A DNA stretch of 57,389 bases, taken from positions 4,072,563 through 4,129,951 of the forward strand of contig NZ_CM001841.1 in NCBI RefSeq assembly GCF_000365305.1, given 5' to 3'. The notes beneath the pieces are model-generated. The model ran no database searches. It saw nothing but the letters and a program-made list of their open reading frames with translations, and was not told the DNA's origin. The stretch is from Dickeya dianthicola NCPPB 453. Lineage in GTDB: Bacteria > Pseudomonadota > Gammaproteobacteria > Enterobacterales > Enterobacteriaceae. How positions within the stretch are numbered: the stretch's first letter is position 1; the number at the start of each line of letters is the position of its first letter. Shown in pieces: positions 16,433 through 25,933 of the stretch. The position numbers and the translations under genes are program-made.

Positions 16433-16762
16433 TTTGGACAAAATAAGCCACATTCGTTTTTTTAAAGACTATATATAGACATTAAAACGAACAAGCATTT
16501 TGTATATTCTTATTTGAAATTAATTAATTATTATTATAATCAATAATTATATGTAAGTTTTACTGTAGTCTGACCTGCAGTCAGGACGTTTCAGGAAGGG
16601 GCTGGCGCATCCATTACGTGGGAAAAACAGCATGAGGCCACGTGAGAAAAGTGAGCAAAAATCAGCTGATGCTATTCGCTATCACGAACGGTAGAAAAAA
16701 CCACTGACAGGCATGAAAAGCACCGCCGTTTCATTGTCGGCGATGCTTGTCTTGAATACCGT
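16433..16762. other. AT-rich promoter region of the halogenase operon
   Basis: About 330 bases without a gene. The half next to the adenylation gene (16450-16560) is extremely AT-rich. On the minus strand, TTGTTC followed about 15 bases later by TATAGT, within 16465-16495, is a possible sigma-70 promoter. The half next to choX holds its terminator. An AT-rich leader is typical of H-NS-silenced acquired DNA; that is inference. Confidence 0.5.
16716..16748 (-). terminator. Rho-independent terminator of the betC-choX transcript
   Basis: On the minus strand, AGCATCGCCG and CGGCGGTGCT pair (one T-G pair) around a 9-base loop and are followed by TTTTC. It lies about 15 bases past the choX stop. 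Confidence 0.65.
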
Positions 16763-17710
16763 TTAAAGACCGAGGGCGTTGATAACAGCGGGTTTTGCCG
16801 GTTCTCCGGTGCGGGTGGTTACGCCTTCAAGCCAGCTATCGAGCAATTCCGGGCGTTTCTTCAGCTCATCACGCGCCGCATCCTGGGCGGTTTGCTGCTG
16901 CTCAAGCACGCGAGCGATGACCGCGTTTTCCAACGCCACGTCGAATGTCAACTGGCTGTAAAAGCGATTGAGGTTTGGACATGTGGCGGCGAAGTCCTTA
17001 CGTGTAACCGTATTTACCGTGGCGCGACCGTAGTTTGCGCCGAAGTAGTTGTCGCCGCCGCTCAGGTAGGCAAGTTTAAAGCGCGTGTTCATGGCGTGCG
17101 GCTCCCAGCCGAGGAAAACAATCCACTGCTTGCGCTCGACCGCACGCGTCACCTGCGCCAGCATGCCGCTTTCGCTGGACTCGACCAGACTCCAGTTTTG
17201 CAGCGCGAAATCATGCGCATCGATCATCTTCTTCAGGCTCTGGTTAGCCGGTGCGCCCGGTGCAATGCCATAAATTTTATGGTCGAACTGATTGGCGTAC
17301 TTTTGCAGATCGGCGAAGTCTTTTACGCCCGCAGCGGCAACGTAATCCGGTACAGCCAGCGTAAAGCGAGCGGCAGGCAGGTTCGCGCCAAGCACGCTGA
17401 TAGAGCCGTCTGCGGTGAATTTACTGATAACCGGTGCCTGCGCAGGCATCCAGTTGCCGAGAAACACATCGACTTGCCCGGTTTTAAGCCCCTGAAACGC
17501 CAGTGCAACCGACAGATTTTGCACTTTTTGCTGATAGCCCAGCGCGTTCAGCACCACACCGGAAATCGCATTGGTCGCCGCGATGTCCGTCCAGCCGGGA
17601 TCGGACTGCGTCACCGTGGCACAGCGTGCGTCATCGACAGCGAAACTGCTCAGCGGAAACCAGCCAGCCACAGCCAGCAATACAAGTTGGGTGATACGTT
17701 TCATCTTCAT
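16763..17710 (-). CDS. choX: Choline ABC transporter substrate-binding protein
   Basis: The 315-residue periplasmic binding protein has a Sec signal peptide (MKMKRITQLVLLAVAGWFPL...SFA). It belongs to the choline/glycine betaine OpuAC-type family. Ligand-box aromatics are in view in NWMPAQ, APGAPANQS, FLGWEPH and FGANYGRA. Its start is 2 bases after the betC stop, behind AGGAAAG, so it is cotranscribed with the choline sulfatase. ATPase ChoV and permease ChoW are on the divergent transcript. Uptake of choline or choline-O-sulfate is expected; the sulfate ester is suggested by the neighbouring sulfatase. Confidence 0.88.
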   Translation of the reverse strand: MKMKRITQLVLLAVAGWFPLSSFAVDDARCATVTQSDPGWTDIAATNAISGVVLNALGYQQKVQNLSVALAFQGLKTGQVDVFLGNWMPAQAPVISKFTADGSISVLGANLPAARFTLAVPDYVAAAGVKDFADLQKYANQFDHKIYGIAPGAPANQSLKKMIDAHDFALQNWSLVESSESGMLAQVTRAVERKQWIVFLGWEPHAMNTRFKLAYLSGGDNYFGANYGRATVNTVTRKDFAATCPNLNRFYSQLTFDVALENAVIARVLEQQQTAQDAARDELKKRPELLDSWLEGVTTRTGEPAKPAVINALGL

Positions 17711-17712
17711 TA

Positions 17713-19254
17713 TTACTTTCCTGCTGGTGGGTTAACGGGACGCGGATAGCGGGCAAAAGCCTCTTGTTCATCCAACGTTTGATGATTACGGATGTAGCGT
17801 TCCGATGCGGCCTGGAACGGTTGATAATCCCATTTGGGAATGGCGTCGCGACCGGCGATACGGGTTAAAAACAGGCGTTTTTGCTGGCTCGCCAACACCT
17901 GCTGATAGAGTGCGTCGGGATCCCAGTGCGCCCGCATTTCATCGGCGAATTCCTGCAACAGCGCCTGATAATTTTCATCTGCCGCCAGATTCACGCGCTC
18001 ATGCGGATCATCGCGCAGGTTGAAAAGCTGCGGCGCGTCGCTCAATGAATAGAGGTATTTCCAGTCGCCGCGTCGAAGCATCAGCATCGGCCCGAGTGCG
18101 CCTTCCGCGAGGTATTCACTGACCGCGCCATCTGGCCCAGGTTGCCCTTTGAGATGCGGCACCAGGCTGTTACCGTCCAGCGGCGCTATAGCCTGCGATT
18201 TACGGTCTTCGCCGCTGGCAAGCTCGGTCAGCGTCGGCAATAAATCTACTAGCGACACGCTCTCATTGACCCGGCGCGGCGCGAAGCGCTTCGGGTTATG
18301 CACAATAAAAGGAATGCGCACGGCGTTTTCAAAAAAATTCATCTTGTACCAGAGGTCGCGCTCGCCAAGCATTTCACCGTGATCGGCAATCACAAAGACG
18401 ATGGTGTCTTCCGCAAGCCCGGTTTCTTCAAGGGTACGAATCATTTCGCCAAAGCAATCATCGACGTATGCCAGCGCGCCGTAATAAGCATGGCGTGCGC
18501 GTCGAATGTGATCGTCGTTGATCAAGCCATCTTCCAACTGATACATCGCACGCATCCGCGCCGAATGCGCATCGTCCTCGACATCTTTGCCGCGCGTGTG
18601 CGGCATATCGACCTCGGATTCGTTAAACCGGTCGAGGTAGCGCTTTGGAATGGCAAAGGGATCGTGCGGGTGCGTCAACGAGAGCAACAGCATAAACGGC
18701 TGCTCCGCCGTGCGACGCGCGGCATCGTACAAGCGCTGACGGGCAAGAAATAACGCTTCATCATCGAAGTCGAGCTGATTGGTGCGCACGCACTCCCCGG
18801 CCTCCAGCACTGAACTCATGTTGTGATACCAGTCAAGACGGCGTTCCGGGTTATTCCAGTCCGGCGCCCAGCCAAAATCAGCGGGGTAAATATCCGTGGT
18901 TAGCCGCTCATCAAAGCCATGCAACTGGTCGGGACCGCAAAAATGCATTTTCCCCGACAGCCAGGTGCGATAGCCCTGTTCACGCAAATAGTGGCAGAGC
19001 GTCGGTGAATCAGCGTGGAATTCGGCTGCATTGTCGTACACTGAATTCCGCGAAATATACTGCCCGGTCATCAACGACGCGCGCGCCGGCGCGCACAGCG
19101 GACTATTGCAATACGCGGATTCAAATACCACCCCTTCACGGGCTAATTTATCGATATTCGGTGTCAGGCTAACGTTATTACCATATGTTCTTAATGCACG
19201 GGCGGTTAACTGATCGGCCATGAGAATAAGGATATTCGGTTTATTTATAAGCAT
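17713..19254 (-). CDS. betC: Choline-sulfatase
   Basis: The 513-residue type I arylsulfatase family enzyme hydrolyses choline-O-sulfate to choline and sulfate in the cytoplasm. It shows MADQLTARALRTYGN at the N-terminus and the formylglycine signature C54-A-P-A-R in SPLCAPARASLMTGQ. The metal and catalytic motif is DHGEMLGERDLWYK. The C-terminal choline-sulfatase domain (LFLTRIAGRDAIPKWDYQP) is typical of BetC. It is divergent from the LysR regulator, with a 105-base shared promoter region. Confidence 0.93.
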   Translation of the reverse strand: MLINKPNILILMADQLTARALRTYGNNVSLTPNIDKLAREGVVFESAYCNSPLCAPARASLMTGQYISRNSVYDNAAEFHADSPTLCHYLREQGYRTWLSGKMHFCGPDQLHGFDERLTTDIYPADFGWAPDWNNPERRLDWYHNMSSVLEAGECVRTNQLDFDDEALFLARQRLYDAARRTAEQPFMLLLSLTHPHDPFAIPKRYLDRFNESEVDMPHTRGKDVEDDAHSARMRAMYQLEDGLINDDHIRRARHAYYGALAYVDDCFGEMIRTLEETGLAEDTIVFVIADHGEMLGERDLWYKMNFFENAVRIPFIVHNPKRFAPRRVNESVSLVDLLPTLTELASGEDRKSQAIAPLDGNSLVPHLKGQPGPDGAVSEYLAEGALGPMLMLRRGDWKYLYSLSDAPQLFNLRDDPHERVNLAADENYQALLQEFADEMRAHWDPDALYQQVLASQQKRLFLTRIAGRDAIPKWDYQPFQAASERYIRNHQTLDEQEAFARYPRPVNPPAGK

Positions 19255-19359
19255 GAACCGTCCAAAAATAAAATAAATTAGAAAAGCGTGTTAGTTTTAT
19301 CGCACGCTTACTTACCCCTGTGAAGGGGGTATTTTATTATCATGATATAAGGTGGATTT

Positions 19360-20292
19360 ATGGCAGGGAAATTACAACTTCCGCCTTTACAGGCGCTTGT
19401 TGTATTTGAAGCGGCTGCGCGTTTGGGTAATTTTACCGCCGCCGGAAATGAGCTTGGACTTTCTCAACCCGCGGTGAGTCAGCGTATCCAGGCGCTTGAA
19501 AATGTAGTTAATTCACCGCTGTTTGAACGCCGCCACCGCGGAGTCCAGTTGACAGAGTCCGGCAACAGTTTGTACCTGATAGTGCGCGCAAGCCTGATAG
19601 AGATAAGCGAGCAACTCGAACGCACGCGCCACCGGCGTAACGTACTACGCATCGACACCGATATGGGTTTTGCCAGCTACTGGCTGCTGCCGCGTATGGA
19701 GCGGCTTCAGGCGTTGATTCCGGGCGTTGAAGTGCAGATTACCACCTCGCCAAACGACTATAACTTTCGTGACAGCAGCGCCGATTTAGCTATCTATTTT
19801 GGTCATGGGAACTGGCCCGGAACCCAGACCCAGCGGCTGTTTCCTGAAATTGTTTTTCCGGTATGCAATCAACCAGTTAAACGTGAACTGGGGGAAAACG
19901 CCACCCCCGCCTCGCTGCTTAACTTCCCGCTATTAAAGCTGCCGGACACCCGCCCGCAGCGCTGGATGACGTGGGAAGACTGGTTTCGTCAGCATCAGGT
20001 TTACGGGCAAAATCATACCGCTTCGCGCGCCTTCAACGCCTATTCGCTGGTGATTCAGGCGGCGCTCGAAGGCCAGGGCATTGCGCTTGGCTGGCAGCCG
20101 CTGATTGCGCCGTTTCTTGCCAATAAACAGCTGGTGCAATGCGGCCCGATGCAGCGCACCGACCGGGGTTATTACCTTATTTCCGCCAGTGCGAAACCCA
20201 CCTCGGCACAACAGGAAAAAATAAAAGCGTGGTTATTAGATGAAGCCTGGAGTTTTCAGTCATCCGGACAGATGATGCCAGAAATTAAATAA
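19360..20292 (+). CDS. LysR-family regulator of choline-sulfate utilisation
   Basis: The 310-residue LysR protein has an N-terminal winged HTH (LQALVVFEAAARLGNFTAAG, LSQPAVSQRIQALE). The substrate-binding domain starts near residue 95 and contains DMGFASYWLLPRM, which resembles the choline-sulfate-specific LysR subgroup found beside betC. It is divergent from betC-choX and 68-100 bases upstream of choV on the same strand. Autoregulation and activation of both arms by choline sulfate or choline is the family expectation. Confidence 0.85.
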   Translation: MAGKLQLPPLQALVVFEAAARLGNFTAAGNELGLSQPAVSQRIQALENVVNSPLFERRHRGVQLTESGNSLYLIVRASLIEISEQLERTRHRRNVLRIDTDMGFASYWLLPRMERLQALIPGVEVQITTSPNDYNFRDSSADLAIYFGHGNWPGTQTQRLFPEIVFPVCNQPVKRELGENATPASLLNFPLLKLPDTRPQRWMTWEDWFRQHQVYGQNHTASRAFNAYSLVIQAALEGQGIALGWQPLIAPFLANKQLVQCGPMQRTDRGYYLISASAKPTSAQQEKIKAWLLDEAWSFQSSGQMMPEIK

Positions 20293-20392
20293 GCTAATGC
20301 AGAAAATGCACATCTATTTTATCAAAATAGATTATCGCCACTGACAGCTTTACGTTAGTGTGTCATTGCTTTTAGTAAATAAAGAAGATGCC

Positions 20393-21241
20393 ATGTCACA
20401 GCCTATATTTGAATTGCGATCCGTCAATAAGAATTATTATCTGGACAGCGCCAAGCGCTTTTTTTCGCGTGCGCAGAAAACGCCAGCCGTTAACGCACTG
20501 AACAATATTAATTTGCAGATTTACGCCGGTGAGATTTTTGTCATTGTCGGCCTTTCCGGTTCGGGTAAATCAACGCTTCTGCGCACGCTCAACCACCTGA
20601 TCCCCGCCTCTTCCGGCGCGGTTATTTTTCAGGGTCAGACGCTCGCCGCGCTCAAGGATGCCGAGCTGACTGCCCTGCGCCGCCGGCATATCGGCATGGT
20701 GTTCCAGTCGTTTGCGCTGTTTGAAGAACGCAACGTGCTGGATAACGTCGCGTTCGGGCTCGAAGTGGCCGGCGTGGCGCGGGATGTTCGCCGCCAGCAG
20801 GCACGTGACATGCTGGCGAAGGTCGGGCTGGGAGACGTAGCCGCTCACTATCCGCATCAGCTTTCCGGCGGTATGCAACAGCGCGTCGGGCTGGCGCGTG
20901 CGCTGGTCGTGAACCCCACCGTGCTGTTAATGGACGAAGCGTTTTCTGCGCTTGATCCGATTATCCGTCGCGAAATGCAGTCGCTGTTGCTGTCGCTGCA
21001 GGCGGAATCGCAACGCACCCTTGTTTTTGTTACACATGATATGGAAGAAGCGCTGCGCCTCGGCTCGCGCATTGCCATTATGGAACAGGGCGAACTGGTA
21101 CAGGTCGGCAAACCGGAGACGCTGATCAACGCCCCCGCCACCGCTTACGTGCGTCACTTTTTCTCTGGCGTGGACGTATCGCGCTGGCAAATGGCAGAAA
21201 ACTACGCCGATATCTGGGCTACGCAGTCAGGGCAAACATGA
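20393..21241 (+). CDS. choV: Choline ABC transporter ATP-binding protein
   Basis: The 282-residue ProV/OpuAA-type ATPase has Walker A GLSGSGKST, Q-loop MVFQSFALFEER, signature LSGGMQQRVGLARAL, Walker B VLLMDEAFSALDP and H-loop FVTHDMEEAL. It lacks C-terminal CBS domains. The ATG at 20393 (MSQPIFELRSV) follows AAAGAAG and is preferred to the GTG at 20360. Its stop overlaps the choW start by four bases (ATGA). Confidence 0.9.
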   Translation: MSQPIFELRSVNKNYYLDSAKRFFSRAQKTPAVNALNNINLQIYAGEIFVIVGLSGSGKSTLLRTLNHLIPASSGAVIFQGQTLAALKDAELTALRRRHIGMVFQSFALFEERNVLDNVAFGLEVAGVARDVRRQQARDMLAKVGLGDVAAHYPHQLSGGMQQRVGLARALVVNPTVLLMDEAFSALDPIIRREMQSLLLSLQAESQRTLVFVTHDMEEALRLGSRIAIMEQGELVQVGKPETLINAPATAYVRHFFSGVDVSRWQMAENYADIWATQSGQT

Positions 21242-22074
21242 GCTACCCATTAGATTTTAGTCGCCAGATTGACGCGGCGATACACGCCATGCTGGCGCAC
21301 GACGGCGGATTCTTTGACGGTGTCGCCCGGGTTATCGACGGCTTCGCCGGTGGGCTGGAAGAGTTAGTCGGCGCGTTATCGCCGTGGGGACTGGTGATTA
21401 TCGCCGTTGGGCTGGGCGCATGGCGAATCGGCAAAGGCTTCGCGCTGTTTACCCTGCTCGCCACGCTGTACATTATTTACAGTGGTTACAGCGATCATGC
21501 GGCGGTGACGCTGGCGCTTACGTTGTCATCGACCTTTTTCAGCCTGCTGATTGGCATTCCGCTGGGGATCTGGAGCGCACGCCGCGCTACGGTTGGCAGC
21601 ATTGTGCGCACCCTGCTCGACTTTATGCAGACCATGCCTGCGTTTGTTTATCTGATCCCAGCGACCATTTTGTTTGGCCTCGGCCGCCCGCCGGGCATCT
21701 TCGCTACCATCCTTTTCTCCATGCCGCCGGTGGTTCGCCTGACCGACTTGGGCATTCGTCAGGTTAATGTGGCACGTCTCGAAGCGGGTATCGCTTTTGG
21801 CTGTACGCCGTGGCAATTGCTGTGGAAAGTGCAGTTGCCTGCCGCACAGCCGTCGATTATGGCGGGCATCAACCAAACTATCATGATGGCGATGTCGATG
21901 GTGATCATCGCATCAATGGTCGGTGCAGGCGGTCTGGGTAACGACATTTTGAGCAGCATTCAGCAACTGGAAATTGGCCTCGGTCTGCAAAGCGGTCTGG
22001 TCGTGGTGTTGATGGCTATCCTGCTTGATCGTTTGTCCGCGAGCTTCGCCCATCGTCGGCATCAGCAACGATGA
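21238..22074 (+). CDS. choW: Choline ABC transporter permease
   Basis: The 278-residue BPD-type permease of the ProW/OpuAB family has about six transmembrane segments. The EAA loop is visible as EAGIAFGCTPWQLLWKVQLP. The segment LDFMQTMPAFVYLIPATILF is typical of the choline/betaine group. It completes the ChoXWV importer with the divergently encoded binding protein. No partner betaine aldehyde or choline dehydrogenase genes lie in the window, so oxidation of choline to glycine betaine must be encoded elsewhere. Confidence 0.9.
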   Translation: MSYPLDFSRQIDAAIHAMLAHDGGFFDGVARVIDGFAGGLEELVGALSPWGLVIIAVGLGAWRIGKGFALFTLLATLYIIYSGYSDHAAVTLALTLSSTFFSLLIGIPLGIWSARRATVGSIVRTLLDFMQTMPAFVYLIPATILFGLGRPPGIFATILFSMPPVVRLTDLGIRQVNVARLEAGIAFGCTPWQLLWKVQLPAAQPSIMAGINQTIMMAMSMVIIASMVGAGGLGNDILSSIQQLEIGLGLQSGLVVVLMAILLDRLSASFAHRRHQQR

Positions 22075-22310
22075 AAACGCCTTACCCGATGTCGGCCCCT
22101 GTACTGCACAAATACATCCGCCGCTACAGTGCCGAAACGCCCGGCGAATAGGGATGTCGCCACTAACTGATTCGCCTGGCACTCTCAGCCAGGAACAATG
22201 TGAAAATCATAATCTCGCTTAAGGCTTGTCCATTGTTCGTGGGTGAGATCACACACCTCATGACAGCGCGGCCCCCTGGAGACATATAACCAAGAATTGA
22301 GGATAACCGT

Positions 22311-22763
22311 ATGACCCAACAAGCTATCGTTAATGTGGCAAGTTATGTCCGTAAACTTGCGGAAGATCATAAAGTTACAGATAATCGCGACGGTGTGAGC
22401 CGTATGGCGGTTGCGATTACCGGTCTGGCTGACGATGTCGTCGAATTGGATAACGTTGAGCAATTGCTGGTTAATCTTAAACGGAAAGGTGTTCTGACCG
22501 AGTCCGAAATATTTAACCTTCAGGATCGTTACCTCCGCGAACAAAGGAACCTGCAGGCTCTGGGTGACGAAATCAGAGACCCATAACAGAGGTATCTGGA
22601 TCACTATCTAGAACCATTTGTTGTAGACATCTTTAGCCGTGATGATTGGCCGAAAATCATCGATGGAATCAAAGGACTGGATGGTTTAGATAAAGAAAAC
22701 ATCTCATACGGAAGTCTGGATTATCCTGCAATTCAAAGGATTTATATGACTGACATGCTTTAA
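22311..22763 (+). pseudogene. Small unknown gene interrupted by an in-frame TAA
   Basis: The ATG after ATTGAGGATAACCGT opens 91 codons (MTQQAIVNVASYVRKLAEDH...), ending at a TAA at 22584-22586. The same frame then continues for 58 further codons (QRYLDHYLEPFVVDIFSRDD... to MTDML) up to a stop at 22761-22763, with no start codon early in the second part. The composition of both parts looks protein-like, so a 150-residue gene broken by one nonsense codon is the simplest view. A real 91-residue protein followed by chance coding is the alternative. I do not recognise the family. It sits between the choline-sulfate locus and the core tRNA-Gly/orn block, a typical place for accessory leftovers. Confidence 0.5.
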
Positions 22764-22840
22764 CTTAAAAGATGGACTGAAAAGCCCCGAATGCAGGCAC
22801 AGTCTATAGAATCTGCTGGAACGGGAATTCGCTGGAACGA

Positions 22841-22864
22841 AAAAAGGGCCTTTCGGCCCTTTTT
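22841..22864 (-). terminator. Bidirectional rho-independent terminator after tRNA-Gly
   Basis: AAAAAGGGCC, a TTTC loop and GGCCCTTTTT form a strong stem with A- and T-tracts on both sides, about 40 bases downstream of the tRNA on its strand. Confidence 0.85.
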
Positions 22865-22905
22865 CATCGACTTACAGACTCCAATGGCACTCTGTAAATC
22901 TAATT

Positions 22906-22981
<76 letters not shown>

Positions 22982-23161
22982 AGAGGTGTGCCGTAACGCC
23001 GTACTATTTTCTGCCGTTACGGGGAGCGAATTATACGAGAAACCTTTTTTCCCGCAACCCCCCTGACGAAAAATGTTGTTCAAGTGCCGACAAAACCACC
23101 AACGCGCTGAAAATACCCGCAGACGCGGGCGATTTTCCTGGTTTCCTCGCAGGGGATGCCG

Positions 23162-23704
23162 TTACAGCTGGATAAAGTGCTCGCGGTAGTAAACCAGTTC
23201 CGCCACCGACTCGCGGATATCATCCAGCGCCTGATGGGTATTACGCTTTTTAAACCCGGCCAGCATCTCCGGTTTCCAGCGGCGCGCCAGCTCCTTGAGC
23301 GTGCTGACGTCCAGATAGCGGTAGTGGAAGTAGGCTTCCAGTTCCGGCATGTAACGGAACAGAAAACGGCGATCCTGCCCGATGCTATTGCCGCAAATCG
23401 GCGATTTGCCCGCCGGCACCCACTGTTGCAGGAACGCGATGGTTTCCCGTTGCGCGGCGCCTTCGTCAAAGGTGCTGGCTTTGACCCGATCCACCAACCC
23501 GCTGGCGGTGTGGGTGCGCACGTTCCAGTCATCCATCAGCGCCAGTTGGCTGTCCGGCTGATGCACCGCCAGCGTCGGGCCTTCCGCCAGTACGTTCAGG
23601 TTGGCATCGGTCACCAGCGTTGCGATCTCGATGATCCGATCCCGTTCAGGATCCAGCCCCGTCATTTCCAAATCGATCCAGATCAGATTGTTTTCATTTA
23701 CCAT
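23162..23704 (-). CDS. orn: Oligoribonuclease
   Basis: The 180-residue DEDDh 3'-5' exonuclease degrades 2-5-nt RNA fragments and pGpG to mononucleotides. Exo [13 protein letters not shown], Exo II ([13 protein letters not shown]-like segment) and Exo III ([11 protein letters not shown]) are all present. It is divergent from rsgA, as in E. coli, and downstream of that lies psd. Confidence 0.97.
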   Translation of the reverse strand: MVNENNLIWIDLEMTGLDPERDRIIEIATLVTDANLNVLAEGPTLAVHQPDSQLALMDDWNVRTHTASGLVDRVKASTFDEGAAQRETIAFLQQWVPAGKSPICGNSIGQDRRFLFRYMPELEAYFHYRYLDVSTLKELARRWKPEMLAGFKKRNTHQALDDIRESVAELVYYREHFIQL

Positions 23705-23853
23705 CGTCGCCTTTCCCGTGTCGCCGTTGCTATGAAAATTTCGCCGGCAGCAAGCCTGTCCGCCTGCTGCCGGCGGTTAATTAAAATAAAATAGCGTGTA
23801 TTATAGTCGCTTCCATCGCCACCGGCGACAAGCGCCGAACCAAGAGAGACTGC

Positions 23854-24903
23854 GTGAGTAAAAAGAAACTGTCAAAAGGTCAGCAACGACGGGTCAGCGC
23901 CAACCATCAGCGCCGCCTGAAACATGCCGACAGCAAGGTCGAGTGGGATGACGCCCAACTGGGCGAACCGCAGGAAGGCATCATCATCAGCCGCTTCGGT
24001 ATGCACGCCGATGTAGAAGCGCCGAACGGCGAGCTGCACCGCTGCAACATTCGCCGCACCATCCACTCATTGGTCACCGGCGACCGGGTAGTCTGGCGCG
24101 CTGGCAACGAAACGCTGGCCGGCATCAGCGGCATCGTCGAAGCGGTGCATCCGCGCCAGTCGGTGCTGACCCGCCCGGACTACTATGACGGTCTCAAACC
24201 CATTGCCGCCAACATCGACCAGATTGTGATTATCTCGGCCATTCTGCCGGAACTGTCACTCAATATTATCGATCGTTATCTGGTGGCCTGCGAAACGTTG
24301 GAAGTCGAGCCGCTAATCGTGCTCAACAAAATCGACCTGCTGGATGACGAAGGCCGGGCGTTTGTAGAAGAGGCGATGGATATCTATCGCGCGCTGCACT
24401 ACCGGGTGTTGATGATGTCCAGCCACACCCAGCAGGGCGTCGCCGAGCTGGAGGCTGCGCTGACCGGCCGGGTCAGTATCTTCGCCGGGCAGTCCGGCGT
24501 CGGTAAATCGAGCCTGCTTAACGCACTGCTCTACCCTGACAACGCCCAAATTTTGGTCAACAATGTGTCCGACGCCTCAGGGCTGGGCCAGCACACCACC
24601 ACGGCCGCGCGTTTGTACCATTTCCCGCACGGCGGCGACGTTATCGATTCGCCGGGCGTGCGCGAATTCGGCCTGTGGCATCTGGAGCCGGAACAAGTAA
24701 CGCGCGGTTTTATCGAGTTCCGCGACTACCTGGGCAGTTGCAAATTCCGCGACTGCAAACACGACACCGACCCCGGCTGCGCCATTCACGCCGCGCTGGA
24801 ACGCGGGGATATCGCGCCTGAGCGTTTCGACAATTATCACCGTATCCTTGAGAGCATGGCGCAGGTAAAAACACGTAAATCCTTTTCTGCTCCAGATAAC
24901 TGA
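23854..24903 (+). CDS. rsgA: Ribosome small-subunit-dependent GTPase A
   Basis: The 349-residue circularly permuted GTPase acts in late 30S maturation. An N-terminal OB-fold (about 35-100) is followed by G4 LNKIDLLD, G1 [12 protein letters not shown] and G3 [10 protein letters not shown]. The C-terminal zinc motif is [14 protein letters not shown] then H. It has a GTG start behind AGAGAGAC. Its position between orn and psd is conserved in enterobacteria. Confidence 0.96.
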   Translation: MSKKKLSKGQQRRVSANHQRRLKHADSKVEWDDAQLGEPQEGIIISRFGMHADVEAPNGELHRCNIRRTIHSLVTGDRVVWRAGNETLAGISGIVEAVHPRQSVLTRPDYYDGLKPIAANIDQIVIISAILPELSLNIIDRYLVACETLEVEPLIVLNKIDLLDDEGRAFVEEAMDIYRALHYRVLMMSSHTQQGVAELEAALTGRVSIFAGQSGVGKSSLLNALLYPDNAQILVNNVSDASGLGQHTTTAARLYHFPHGGDVIDSPGVREFGLWHLEPEQVTRGFIEFRDYLGSCKFRDCKHDTDPGCAIHAALERGDIAPERFDNYHRILESMAQVKTRKSFSAPDN

Positions 24904-24989
24904 CATTTATTGTATCCACCGCGATTATATTCACCGCGACAATGCGCCCCTTTTTGTGGCGTACCCTTAAAAAAATAACGAGGCCCACT

Positions 24990-25904
24990 GTGCTGGACAG
25001 AATCAAGATTGCTCTACAACATCTGCTCCCGAAGGTCTGGCTGACGCAACTGGCTGGCTGGGGAGCTGGCCGCCAGGCCGGGCTGCTCACCAAACTGGTG
25101 ATTGACCTGTTTGCGCGCATCTACAAGGTCAATATGCAGGAAGCGCAGCAAACGGACACCGCGTCCTACCGCTCGTTCAACGACTTCTTTGTACGCCCGC
25201 TGAAACCGGGGATTCGTCCGGTTGATCCGCTAGCGAACCGGTTAGTGTTCCCTGCCGACGGCGCTATCTCTCAGCTAGGCACCATCGACGATCTTCAGAT
25301 CTTGCAAGCCAAACAGCACAACTATTCGCTGGAAGCGTTGCTGGCCGGTAACGTCATTATCGCCGACCTGTTTCGTGACGGTCTGTTTGTCACCACCTAT
25401 CTCTCGCCGCGCGATTACCATCGTGTCCACATGCCGTGCGACGGTATTTTGCGCGATATGATTTACGTGCCGGGCGACCTGTTTTCGGTTAACCCGCTGA
25501 CCGCCGCCAACGTGCCGAACTTGTTCGCCCGCAACGAACGCGTGATCTGCCTGTTCGATACGCCGTTCGGGCCGATGGTGCAGATTCTGGTCGGCGCCAC
25601 CATCGTCGGCAGCATCGAAACCGTTTGGGCTGGCGTGGTTACGCCGCCGCGTGAAGGCATCATCAAACGCTGGGCCTACCCGATGGAAGGCGAAGGCGCC
25701 GTGATTCTGGAGAAAGGCGATGAAATGGGCCGTTTCAAACTCGGCTCTACGGTGATTAACCTGTTTGCGAAAGACCGTGTGCAATTAATGCCCGGACTGG
25801 CCAGCCAAAGCGTAACCCGCATGGGTGAAGCGATGGCCGAAGCGCTGGATGAAGACATCCAGACACGCATGAGCGCCAACGACGATACCGACACCACCCC
25901 CTGA
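24990..25904 (+). CDS. psd: Phosphatidylserine decarboxylase proenzyme
   Basis: The 304-residue membrane-associated enzyme makes phosphatidylethanolamine from phosphatidylserine. The autocleavage site LGST in [12 protein letters not shown] is intact; its serine becomes the pyruvoyl group. The [10 protein letters not shown] motif is also present. The start is set to the GTG at 24990 ([15 protein letters not shown]), matching E. coli Psd and preceded by ACGAGG; the ATG at 24942 only adds 16 unrelated codons. It is 29 bases before mscM, so the two are probably cotranscribed. Confidence 0.95.
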   Translation: MLDRIKIALQHLLPKVWLTQLAGWGAGRQAGLLTKLVIDLFARIYKVNMQEAQQTDTASYRSFNDFFVRPLKPGIRPVDPLANRLVFPADGAISQLGTIDDLQILQAKQHNYSLEALLAGNVIIADLFRDGLFVTTYLSPRDYHRVHMPCDGILRDMIYVPGDLFSVNPLTAANVPNLFARNERVICLFDTPFGPMVQILVGATIVGSIETVWAGVVTPPREGIIKRWAYPMEGEGAVILEKGDEMGRFKLGSTVINLFAKDRVQLMPGLASQSVTRMGEAMAEALDEDIQTRMSANDDTDTTP

Positions 25905-25933
25905 CCCCATCGCCACACCTGAGGAGGCCAGCC

